From positions 108,822 through 172,821 of the forward strand of contig NZ_PIPT01000008.1 of NCBI RefSeq assembly GCF_003987395.1: 64,000 nucleotides of DNA. The letters are read 5' to 3'. The notes below the pieces were generated by a model. It did not search any database. It saw only the letters and a program-made list of their open reading frames with translations, and was not told the origin of the DNA. The stretch is from Pseudidiomarina aquimaris (GTDB taxonomy: Bacteria; Pseudomonadota; Gammaproteobacteria; Enterobacterales; Alteromonadaceae). Both the position numbers and the translations under genes were made by a program. Positions 18,070 to 26,071 of the stretch are shown piece by piece. How positions within the stretch are numbered: the stretch's first letter is position 1; every line of letters starts with the position of its first letter.

Positions 18070-19562
18070 ACTGGCTATTCCTAAACGTTTCGTTAGAACA
18101 CCAACCAGAGCAAGTTAAAGAATTAACCAAAAATTTCAAACTTCATCAGGAACAGCTTTGTGACGGCAGCAAATGCGACATTATTTATGATCCGCGACTA
18201 ACACTCGGTAAGCCTGTTGCTCACGGTAATCGAAGTAAGCTCCTCATTGCCGGATGGTTTTTACTCGAAGGCACCGTCAATAATTACAACCGTTTACTAG
18301 AGCGAATCGAGCAGAACGGGCTAAGTGAGGCTCTTTTTAGTATCGAACAAGGCGTCTTTATAGGGATCTTTGATGACGGTGTAACGCCACATGTCTTCGT
18401 TGATTGGTTTGGCTTAAGTGCTCATTACTTAACCCGCGTCGGAGGACAATTGCAAGTAGCACCATCGGCACTTGCCTTGCGTTCAGAATTGACCCCTATT
18501 AATCCCGTCCATCTTGGAATTATCGAAAAAAAGGGTCATATTTGGGGACACCGAACGCGCTATCAAAATATTGAGCGCATTCTACCCGGTCATATTAATA
18601 GCCTAGACAAGCAAAAGTGTTACATAGATTTTAGTCGTATTCCAGCTGTACCAATCGCAGAAATTCCGTTACACATAAAAAAAACAACGGATGCATTTGA
18701 TTCTACCAGCAAGTTTGTCTCGATCTCCGCAGGCTTTGATTCGCGGTTGCTCGCGATTATTGGGAATGCCTCAAGAGGCTACACATGGGGACCAGAGCAA
18801 TCTAAGGATATTATGAACTCGGGCGTGATCGCCAAAAAATTACAGCTTAAGGTACATCACTTTAGGTTCAAAGAAGAACAGCCCAATGCCGATGATGATG
18901 TTATTTGTGAGTGGATATTAGCAGGTCAAAACAAACAATTGCAGCAACAGTTTTTTGTGAACTACCGAAAGGCTTCACAATTATGCAAACCTGCTTTCGT
19001 CGCACTTGACGGCTACCTTGGAGACGTATTACAACGCGGTGTCTATTTATACGGCTCCTCCTTGCGTAGTGAGATTAAAAGGCTCTTTCCTGGCTGCTTT
19101 ACCCGCGATGCAGATATACAAATTCTCCGCGAACGCTATTGTAAGCTGTCAGATAAAGAACTCAAACTACTAGAACACGATTACACGGAACTACTAGAAA
19201 AAATTAATCTCACTGGTGTAGATAGAGCAAATTACGTTACAGCATTTGAGTTCATGTTTGGTCGTGGTTTTGCCCACATCTATATGGGTGGTATTGCGCT
19301 CAATAGTGTATTTAACGTGGTTCTTCCAGGGTTTGCCGAGCGTCGCATATTCACAGCGTGTTTACGCAGTCCAGTAGAAGAAGTACTTAAATACCAAGTC
19401 TTTAAGAATACTTGGCTCCTCCTTGACTCCGACATTGTTAGGTTAAAGTCTGAAGGTCTTTATAGCCCTAAGACAAGTCAGCTATTCATTCCTTTCGCTA
19501 ACTTTATCGGGAGGGTAATAACCAACTACTTACCTAAATATAAAAATTACGGCAAAGAATAA
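18066..19562 (+). CDS. Asparagine synthase-related protein without the N-terminal cysteine
   Basis: The 498-residue product has the two-part layout of AsnB-type enzymes. An N-terminal Ntn-hydrolase-like part (about 1-170) is followed by an ATP-pyrophosphatase domain with the P-loop SISAGFDSRLL (SAGFDSR at 221-227). The start reads MNWLFL, so the Cys-2 nucleophile needed to release ammonia from glutamine is absent. In polysaccharide clusters AsnB-like enzymes are known to amidate uronic acids; a ManNAcA or GlcA residue made by WecC or Ugd would be a logical target, but this is inference. It could use free ammonia, another amine, or have lost synthetase activity. It is the last gene of the rightward operon. 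Confidence 0.7.
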   Translation: MNWLFLNVSLEHQPEQVKELTKNFKLHQEQLCDGSKCDIIYDPRLTLGKPVAHGNRSKLLIAGWFLLEGTVNNYNRLLERIEQNGLSEALFSIEQGVFIGIFDDGVTPHVFVDWFGLSAHYLTRVGGQLQVAPSALALRSELTPINPVHLGIIEKKGHIWGHRTRYQNIERILPGHINSLDKQKCYIDFSRIPAVPIAEIPLHIKKTTDAFDSTSKFVSISAGFDSRLLAIIGNASRGYTWGPEQSKDIMNSGVIAKKLQLKVHHFRFKEEQPNADDDVICEWILAGQNKQLQQQFFVNYRKASQLCKPAFVALDGYLGDVLQRGVYLYGSSLRSEIKRLFPGCFTRDADIQILRERYCKLSDKELKLLEHDYTELLEKINLTGVDRANYVTAFEFMFGRGFAHIYMGGIALNSVFNVVLPGFAERRIFTACLRSPVEEVLKYQVFKNTWLLLDSDIVRLKSEGLYSPKTSQLFIPFANFIGRVITNYLPKYKNYGKE

Positions 19563-19569
19563 GTGTTGG

Positions 19570-21144
19570 TTAATTGAATGTATTGTAATCACTTTTATTT
19601 TGACTCCCATAATCGTGAATACCTGGATAAAAACCAACAAATGTATTGTTCAGCAACAGATTGCCAGTAGAAGAATTATTAAGCTTGATCCCGCCAAAGC
19701 TCTCAGATTTTCCAAGCTGGCTTGGTCTCAAGTAGTTGCGCTTAATAAAACTTTCGGTGACGCCGTTCAGCGTAATTAAGTTCCAATTAACGGATGTCGG
19801 CGTCGCAATTAAATAGTTATTTTCAATAAATAATCGATTTTGATTGTTCGCGACTATCAATGGCCCATCGGTTGTGATTCCAGTTCTATGCCAGGTCGGG
19901 TCTTGCAATATAGTATTTTGTACCACGATGTTGTTTGAACTAACCGTTCGCGAGCGTAATGCTATGTTATTCCCAAGTACTCTATATAATTCATTTCTAA
20001 CTATCGAAATACTGTTGAAATCTGCGCCCTCTATATCTTCAACGACAATGCCTGTATGACCATCGTTGATTTTATTCTCGTTAATATCAACGTCGCTTAT
20101 ATTTTTCCAGCTAACGAGCGCAATACCTACCGCGTGATTATCAATGCAGTTATTTTCAATTTTAATGTTCTCAAGGTAATGCCCCTTTATAGCAATTCCT
20201 GTGTCTTCTATGATGCTAGAAGTACTAGTGCTTGTATTAGTGCAATATCCTGATGGGTTAAAGTTATTATAAGCGACACGAATATCACTACCATTAATAC
20301 GTACGCCATTAATCGTCCCAAGGAACGTATTGCCTAGAATTTCAAAGTTAGAAAACTCCATGATTTGATTTAGGTAAACTCCCACAGCGCCTTGAAATCC
20401 ATAGCGCTTTGTTGGAACCTCATAATGCTTTAAGTCAAACAAGTTGTTCGCAATGGTAACGTTTTTGCTTACAATATGCGTAGAATCAAAGTAAATTCCA
20501 ATTTTCTTAATTTCATAAAAATCATTTCGGATTATATTTGCATCAACAATATTGTTTACAACGACACCACTTCCGATTGGCCTTTCATCACCCGGTATTA
20601 GCATAACTTCTATATGGTCAGCAAGACCTGCCCGTTGAAAACGGTTGTTGTGTATACTGACGTTTGTACTATTCCACACCGCCAATAAGTCTTCGCTTGC
20701 GTTCGAAAAGTCATTATTCTCGATACGAAGCCCGCTGGTCAAATCATGACCTACTGTAGTTTTCAGCAAATACCCTTTGTTACCCAGCGTCGGCTCATAA
20801 GGTTTATACCCCTCAAACCGAAGCCCTGAAATAGACATTCGTCCATTTATAATTAAACTCATTCCCTCAGTAATTACAGTTGGTTGATTACCTTCATGAG
20901 CAACACCGACAAGATTAACAACCTCTAAGGTTGGATCGTTTAACTCAATTCCTCGCAACCAAAACTTTTCATTACCGTAGAAGTAAAGCGCATCATTCTT
21001 CTCTGCAGCGGCGTACAGTGCATCAACAAACTCACTGGAACAGTCAACACTAGCATCCGTATGTGGACAGAAATCGTTGAAGTTCGTTGCGTGAGCTGCC
21101 CCTAACGAGAAATAAAAACCTAGCGTGATAATAAGTCGATTCAT
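19570..21144 (-). CDS. Exported right-handed beta-helix protein (putative polysaccharide lyase)
   Basis: The 524-residue product has a signal peptide (MNRLIITLGFYFSLGAAHA, cleavage before TNFND). The rest is a long series of parallel beta-helix rungs, seen as repeated N-N or N-x-I/F units such as IENNDFSN, IHNNRFQRAG, IANNLFDLKHY, ILGNTFLGT, IENNCIDN, INENKINDG, IVRNELYR, IENNYLIA and LLNNTFVGF. The fold is shared by pectate lyases, alginate epimerases and phage-type depolymerases. No catalytic set could be assigned. It faces the AsnB-like gene 7 bases away and lies beside a heparinase-like protein, so a role in trimming or remodelling the local glycan is plausible. Confidence 0.7.
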   Translation of the reverse strand: MNRLIITLGFYFSLGAAHATNFNDFCPHTDASVDCSSEFVDALYAAAEKNDALYFYGNEKFWLRGIELNDPTLEVVNLVGVAHEGNQPTVITEGMSLIINGRMSISGLRFEGYKPYEPTLGNKGYLLKTTVGHDLTSGLRIENNDFSNASEDLLAVWNSTNVSIHNNRFQRAGLADHIEVMLIPGDERPIGSGVVVNNIVDANIIRNDFYEIKKIGIYFDSTHIVSKNVTIANNLFDLKHYEVPTKRYGFQGAVGVYLNQIMEFSNFEILGNTFLGTINGVRINGSDIRVAYNNFNPSGYCTNTSTSTSSIIEDTGIAIKGHYLENIKIENNCIDNHAVGIALVSWKNISDVDINENKINDGHTGIVVEDIEGADFNSISIVRNELYRVLGNNIALRSRTVSSNNIVVQNTILQDPTWHRTGITTDGPLIVANNQNRLFIENNYLIATPTSVNWNLITLNGVTESFIKRNYLRPSQLGKSESFGGIKLNNSSTGNLLLNNTFVGFYPGIHDYGSQNKSDYNTFN

Positions 21145-21629
21145 TTTGGTTCTCTTATGTTCCTTCCTATACTCTCAATCAAGCTAACCTCGTAAAAGCG
21201 AGATTTATCTCTTGATCTAAAGCCCACTCTGATTTATTGATTAAGAATAAATTACGTTCGTCATCTTAAATTTTTATTTTTAGATAGCGGGTATCTTTCT
21301 ATCCAAAATTTATAACCGGGTACCCTGTGAGAAAAGTTTTACTTCTGATTTCATAAGAGACCATACTTGAAAACACACACGTTTTCTTCAGTTATCGTTT
21401 TCATATTCAATTGAAATTTTAGTCTATCGCTTTTTAATCTATAGCGATAGGATAACTTCGTGTTAACCAGCCCCTTCAGAATCGGTTCTTATACAATGCA
21501 GCGAAGGCGTGAGAGACTGGCAGAGAAACACGCAATTTGCTCAACTCACTTCCTCATGAATAACCAAAAGGCATATTAAATTCAGTAACTAACAATTTTA
21601 CTCGTTATAGTTCATTAGTTTTCTCAACA
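21145..21629. other. 485-base AT-rich gap between the two lyase-type genes
   Basis: No coding frame of note was seen on either strand. It must hold the promoter of the beta-helix gene. An inverted repeat, CTATCGCT (21424-21431) and AGCGATAG (21443-21450), has 8-base arms and an 11-base loop without a following T run. It could be a protein-binding site or a weak hairpin downstream of the heparinase-like gene. Confidence 0.5.
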
Positions 21630-23867
21630 CTATTGGCTTTCCATAATTGTGACACTTGGATTGAGACTTGCTACGTCGGCTAGGAAAAGTATGTGGGAGC
21701 CCATATCAAGTTCATAGCTTAACGAGTCCTCATCAATAGCTTGCAGGCTCGCCAGAGGCTCCTCTGCTAGTTGGCTACTCCTAAGCTCACTAACTGCATT
21801 AAGTTTTTGTCCAGCACTCACAAACTCTAAAACAGGCGCCGGGCTCCTTGTGCCAAATGCCGGCTGAACCCAACCTTGAGTATACTCTTCGTTTTCGACG
21901 CCTACAAAGTACTGAACCTCTTGCGAGATATTTGCCTTCACCTGAAGACAAAATACTTTGTCAGACGCTAAGGTAAGACGCTGACACTTAGTGCTGTCTT
22001 CGCGACCCTCCACCTGAGTTGACTCCGCCATGTGATAGATAAGCTTGAAGTCATGAGCAACACCTTCGCCCGTTAGGTCACTGCTGTTAGGTCGAACTAA
22101 ATCAACAATAGTCCAACGTGGCCCCTTGTCACTCTTCACCGTTACGACTAAACGCCAGTGTTTATAGTTTACTTCTTCTATTTTACCCAAACTGTAGCAA
22201 AGCTTCCCCTGACAGTCTGCACTTAATAATAATGCATCATTTGTGAAATGCGCTTGACTGTTAACAACGACTGTATTGTGAGCGTACGCTGAGCGATAGT
22301 ATTCCCTTTTAGGACTGTTGTAGAGGTAAGGTCCACCGATATCGATCAGTAATTGCTCGCCATTAATAGCCGCAATAACATTACCTGCATCATGATGGCC
22401 ATGTGAGAACAACCTCTTGCCAAAATCAGTGAATGTATAAACTTCGTCATCAGTGATTAAATAATCTGGTCGCTGTATAACATATCCATCACTTTCGGCT
22501 ATGTAATTGTCTTCGAGAGACTTACCGGCTTTGCCCTCTGTTAATACAAAATCGACATAGTCAGACTGAATATCACCGTCCTTTATGATTCGCTCTAAAC
22601 GGTTCCACCAAATGGGTCTATTGTAATTCGTGTCGCCCATAGCAGTCGCAAGACCGTTTCGGTAGATGAAATGCGCTGCAAAATCAGCCATCTGACCTAA
22701 ATTAGTGTCTAATCCAGACAATGGCTCTGAGGTCATTGTTCGAGCAAGATCATTAGCTTCGATAAAAAGCTCCATAGCGATAAAATGGTAGCTAGTTGAC
22801 TGCTCAACCGACACTCCCGTTTCGTTGTTAACCATTTCATCAAACAACTCGTTAATTCGTTCAACAGCGTCCCCGCGATAGCTCTGCAGCTCATTCTCTA
22901 CCGGAAATACAAAACTGAAGTTGTACAAAGACATCGCATGAAACATGCTGTGGTTATGCGCAAAATAACGATCATCCCCAAGAAGTATCTGCAATTCGTC
23001 TGCGTGCTCAAAAACATCATAGAGCTGCACCTTTTTCCCTTCGGCAGACCACTTTGCACGAAAATATTTCTGATAAAAGTAAGTCAAAGCTTCAAGACGC
23101 CATGCAACCGAATGATCATTCCAAGCCATATAATTATTTTCACCAGCTCTTGGGTTGTCTTTCAAGTAATCCATTATCAAAAACTCGATGCGCTGGAGCA
23201 CTGCTACATCACCTGAGGTTTCATACTCATAGTCTAACGCATACAGCCATCCCAGCGAATGATAATAGAGGAGCCAAGTATTGTTATCAAAGGGGTCTTC
23301 TCGCCAGGAGGGATTATCTGGAATCGGCCATAGGTCGAAGTTAGTCCCGACGACTTGAAGTACGCCTTCATCCCATACGCGTTGCGATTGCTGTTCATTC
23401 GACCACTTGTTCCCGTTGGAGTTTAATAATTTATCTGCAGGAGGTGGTACAAATAAGGTAAAACCAGACGAGGATGCGTGGCTCTCATTGAGTGAGACGC
23501 GTATCTTTAACTGATGAGCGGTATCATATTGCGCCGTATCGATCTCCGGCGTAGTGAGCTGAATCAATTTGGTCTCAATACCTTCTTCAAGGTCTACTTC
23601 TTGGGTTGCAATAATCGACTGTTCCTCTACAGAAACCCACTCAATGCCGAGCTGCTGAGGAGCGTTGAGCTGACGATTGAATTGAACCGAAAGTTTAATT
23701 GTGTTTCCACTCACAATAGCTGATTCTTGGTCAACAATTTCGATATCCTCGACGCTCAGAGGAGCAACTAAGGTCTTCTCTGAAGAATTGCTCCCGCCGC
23801 ATGCCGTCACCATTAGCGCAAAGAAGCAAATATAAAACTTACTCAGCGACTTCCATGTGCAATCCAT
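21630..23867 (-). CDS. Heparinase II/III-like lipoprotein (putative polysaccharide lyase)
   Basis: The 745-residue product begins with a lipoprotein signal (MDCTWKSLSKFYICFFALMV then TAC, lipidation at C23) and a short Ig-like region. An alpha-toroid domain comes next (about 170-430, with YYHSLGWLYALDY, MAWNDHSVAWRLEAL, and FAHNHSMFHAMSLYNF). A beta-sandwich follows that starts with FSHGHHDAGNVIAAINGEQ, LLIDIGGPYLY and AYAHNTVVVN. That order and the HxHxD-type and HNT motifs are those of PL families with the heparinase II/III fold, which cleave uronic-acid-containing glycans. The ATG at 23867 is preferred to the TTG at 23873, because GAGG is 9 bases before it. The predicted glycan of this region contains ManNAcA, so it may be a self-acting depolymerase. 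Confidence 0.8.
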   Translation of the reverse strand: MDCTWKSLSKFYICFFALMVTACGGSNSSEKTLVAPLSVEDIEIVDQESAIVSGNTIKLSVQFNRQLNAPQQLGIEWVSVEEQSIIATQEVDLEEGIETKLIQLTTPEIDTAQYDTAHQLKIRVSLNESHASSSGFTLFVPPPADKLLNSNGNKWSNEQQSQRVWDEGVLQVVGTNFDLWPIPDNPSWREDPFDNNTWLLYYHSLGWLYALDYEYETSGDVAVLQRIEFLIMDYLKDNPRAGENNYMAWNDHSVAWRLEALTYFYQKYFRAKWSAEGKKVQLYDVFEHADELQILLGDDRYFAHNHSMFHAMSLYNFSFVFPVENELQSYRGDAVERINELFDEMVNNETGVSVEQSTSYHFIAMELFIEANDLARTMTSEPLSGLDTNLGQMADFAAHFIYRNGLATAMGDTNYNRPIWWNRLERIIKDGDIQSDYVDFVLTEGKAGKSLEDNYIAESDGYVIQRPDYLITDDEVYTFTDFGKRLFSHGHHDAGNVIAAINGEQLLIDIGGPYLYNSPKREYYRSAYAHNTVVVNSQAHFTNDALLLSADCQGKLCYSLGKIEEVNYKHWRLVVTVKSDKGPRWTIVDLVRPNSSDLTGEGVAHDFKLIYHMAESTQVEGREDSTKCQRLTLASDKVFCLQVKANISQEVQYFVGVENEEYTQGWVQPAFGTRSPAPVLEFVSAGQKLNAVSELRSSQLAEEPLASLQAIDEDSLSYELDMGSHILFLADVASLNPSVTIMESQ

Positions 23868-23954
23868 TTTCAACTACCTCTTTCATTCAGGTTAAGCATT
23901 TAAATTAAAACATCTATAGCACCCATTGGAAACAAATGAGTGAATTCAAATATA

Positions 23955-23983
23955 CAAAAAAAACGCTCCCGAAGGAGCGTTTT
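23955..23983 (-). terminator. Strong intrinsic terminator after the putative S-layer gene
   Basis: On the minus strand AAAACGCTCC, loop TTCG, GGAGCGTTTT is followed by four more T. The arms (23960-23969 and 23974-23983) pair perfectly with a stable tetraloop. It lies 44 bases after the stop at 24027 and insulates the heparinase-like gene from the highly expressed gene upstream. Confidence 0.9.
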
Positions 23984-24026
23984 AGATTTACTCATATCAA
24001 CTTTAACGTTGGCTTGAACCAAGTTC

Positions 24027-25763
24027 TTAGTCGATGATTTCGTTGTAGTCATAAAGGTCGAAGTCAACACGAACTGAATCGTTTTGAACCCAACCACGGT
24101 CTGAACCATTCACGTTGTACGCAGAGTAAACAGATACGTTAGTTGGATAATCCGCTACGTTCACAGTTAACGAGAACTTCGTACTGCTATCCAGTGCGCC
24201 TTTCTCGAATAAGCAAGAACGGATGACACCAGCTAGCTTAGTGATGCCGTAATTAGCCAAAACACCGTCTAAGTCATCGTTAGTACAACGGAAGTTAGTA
24301 CCGTCTTCGCGAACAGCGTCAACCCAGATAATGCGGTTTACGTTGTTGTTGACTGGAGTCTCGCCTTCACTTACTGGATCAGGGTAAGAGCCGCCGTCAG
24401 ACGCGTCATCGAAACCAGGATCACGATAGATGTTGGTTACGTAGATGATCTGAGACATCGGAACTAGTTCATCAGCTTCAGACTGAGCGCTGTAAGGCAT
24501 GTAAGGGATGTGAGTGATAGAACCGTTCACGCCCCAGCCGCCAGCTGCGTCAGGACCTAGGTCAGTTGAACCAGTAGTTGGATCAGCTAACAATACACCG
24601 TCTTCTGGGAAGTCAACGCCTGGACTCATGCCTGAATCGCTGTACTGAGCTTCAGTGTTTTCCCAGTTTACAGTCGCAGACAACATGAAGTCACCGTCTT
24701 GCTTAGGATTCTGAGCTGAGTCAGGACCGCCAAGCAAATCAAACGCTAAATTCACTGGAATGTCAGTCTCATCACAATCGAATACGAATTCGTTCGCAGT
24801 GTGGCTAACGTATACACAGTTGGCCGTGTTCGGGCCTGGGAAGAATGCTTCACCTGCAAGTGGGCTGCTCGCAATCCAGCCGAACATGTTCGCACCAGAG
24901 AGTGTATAGCGAACTTGCCAATCTGCACTCACGTCTTCGTTTACTACGAAGTCCCAGCTACCGCCGTCAGGGTTCGTTGTGGTGTATACCCAGAACTCAC
25001 CTTCGTCAACTCGGTAAAGATCACCGTGTGAACCACCGTCAGTGCGGAATTGACGACGGTAGTCCCATACGTCGATTTCGCCATCATACGGAGTTTCTAC
25101 GTTCAATGCGTACTGGTCACCCATTTTGAACAACTGAGTTTCTTCAACGTCAGCTGTATCGAACGGCCATGGGTTAGTGTTAGTAGGCCAAGGCTGGTTG
25201 TCTAAACGAGAGAATGTATCAAACATTACGCCATTCAAAGCAACAACAGTTTCAGCGTCAAAGTTGAAACGACCGAAATCAAGTTCGATACCATAAGTAG
25301 TATCGTTTGAAGCCGTCACTTCATCACCGAAAATATTAGTTACACGATAGATAAGAACGGTGTTGTTGTCGTCGTCAGTCGTTTGAGCAACGAAATCAAC
25401 AGTCATACCTTTGTTGACATCTTCTGAGTCAGCGTCATCGTTGTAGCTGCCAGGATCCGCAGCGATTGCACCGTTACCAGCGAAGTTACCTTCGTCGAAC
25501 TGCTCACCAAAACCGATAGTTAGTTGGTCTGGATGGCCATCGATGTAAGCACCGTTTTCAAGACGTAGGTAGATGTAATCACCCTCTTTGTACTCATCGT
25601 TCAAAGTGATGATAACGTTTTTCGACAAGATCTCATCCATGGTGGACATGAACTGATCTGTCGCATAAGTAGTTTCAGTGAGAGAGACGTCTGCAGCCAT
25701 CGCTCCCGTGCTAACGCCGGCAATTGCCATAGCGATTAGCGAACGTTTAAACATGTTTGTCAT
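24027..25763 (-). CDS. Abundant acidic exported protein, possible S-layer protein
   Basis: The 578-residue product has a signal peptide (MTNMFKRSLIAMAIAGVSTG then AMA, cleavage before ADVSL). The mature part is Asp/Asn/Thr-rich and beta-rich with few Lys. Two cysteine pairs (NCVYV/FDCDE and FRCTN/RSCLF) look like periplasmic disulphides. Acidic turns (DDADSEDV, DPGFDDASDGG) could bind calcium. The ATG at 25763 is preferred over 25781 because GGAG precedes it by 6 bases. A long leader, a strong terminator and codons that look optimised suggest high expression. It directly follows a complete type II secretion operon, which may export it. Size and context recall the Slr4-type S-layer proteins of marine Gammaproteobacteria, but I could not compare sequences. 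No catalytic motif was recognised. Confidence 0.5.
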   Translation of the reverse strand: MTNMFKRSLIAMAIAGVSTGAMAADVSLTETTYATDQFMSTMDEILSKNVIITLNDEYKEGDYIYLRLENGAYIDGHPDQLTIGFGEQFDEGNFAGNGAIAADPGSYNDDADSEDVNKGMTVDFVAQTTDDDNNTVLIYRVTNIFGDEVTASNDTTYGIELDFGRFNFDAETVVALNGVMFDTFSRLDNQPWPTNTNPWPFDTADVEETQLFKMGDQYALNVETPYDGEIDVWDYRRQFRTDGGSHGDLYRVDEGEFWVYTTTNPDGGSWDFVVNEDVSADWQVRYTLSGANMFGWIASSPLAGEAFFPGPNTANCVYVSHTANEFVFDCDETDIPVNLAFDLLGGPDSAQNPKQDGDFMLSATVNWENTEAQYSDSGMSPGVDFPEDGVLLADPTTGSTDLGPDAAGGWGVNGSITHIPYMPYSAQSEADELVPMSQIIYVTNIYRDPGFDDASDGGSYPDPVSEGETPVNNNVNRIIWVDAVREDGTNFRCTNDDLDGVLANYGITKLAGVIRSCLFEKGALDSSTKFSLTVNVADYPTNVSVYSAYNVNGSDRGWVQNDSVRVDFDLYDYNEIID

Positions 25764-25967
25764 GATGTTCTCCAATTTCATGAAATAAGAGAATCAGGCA
25801 TTATCCCGCCATCTTCCCTGTAGTTATCAAAATGACTTCGTTGTGATTAGCAACTCCGTCGCTTCGATTTTGTTGAACCTTCACGCTTATCCAAGTTGCA
25901 GGTCATAGGTCTTGGTTGATTAGGCCGCCTATGAACACTCTTCAAAGAGCTACAGCTCAAAGTTTAA

Positions 25968-25990
25968 AAACTCCTAACGCGGAGTCCCCT
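25968..25990 (-). terminator. Possible weak terminator or attenuator before the S-layer-like gene
   Basis: On the minus strand GGACTCC, loop GCGTTA, GGAGTTT is followed by further T. Two of the seven pairs are G-U. It sits between the secretin stop (26072) and the next start (25763), so it could end the secretion transcript or shape the long leader of the following gene. Confidence 0.35.
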
Positions 25991-26016
25991 TAAAAGCTTT
26001 GCTGTTGAGATTGTTA

Positions 26017-26046
26017 ATTATGGTTATATGCACTCCATAGCCTCAA
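26017..26046 (-). promoter_or_regulatory. Putative promoter of the S-layer-like gene
   Basis: On the minus strand TTGAGG (26041-26046) and CATAAT (26017-26022) are 18 bases apart. A transcript from here would have a leader of roughly 245 bases before the ATG at 25763. Long leaders are common for very abundant surface-protein mRNAs. The promoter match is moderate. Confidence 0.3.
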
Positions 26047-26071
26047 CATTTTTGCAAAGTTGACTGCAAGA

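Noticed and set aside
23054..23344. Plus-strand frames of 90-100 codons inside the heparinase-like gene
   Set aside because: They lie wholly inside a well-supported minus-strand gene, lack ribosome-binding sites and resemble no protein.
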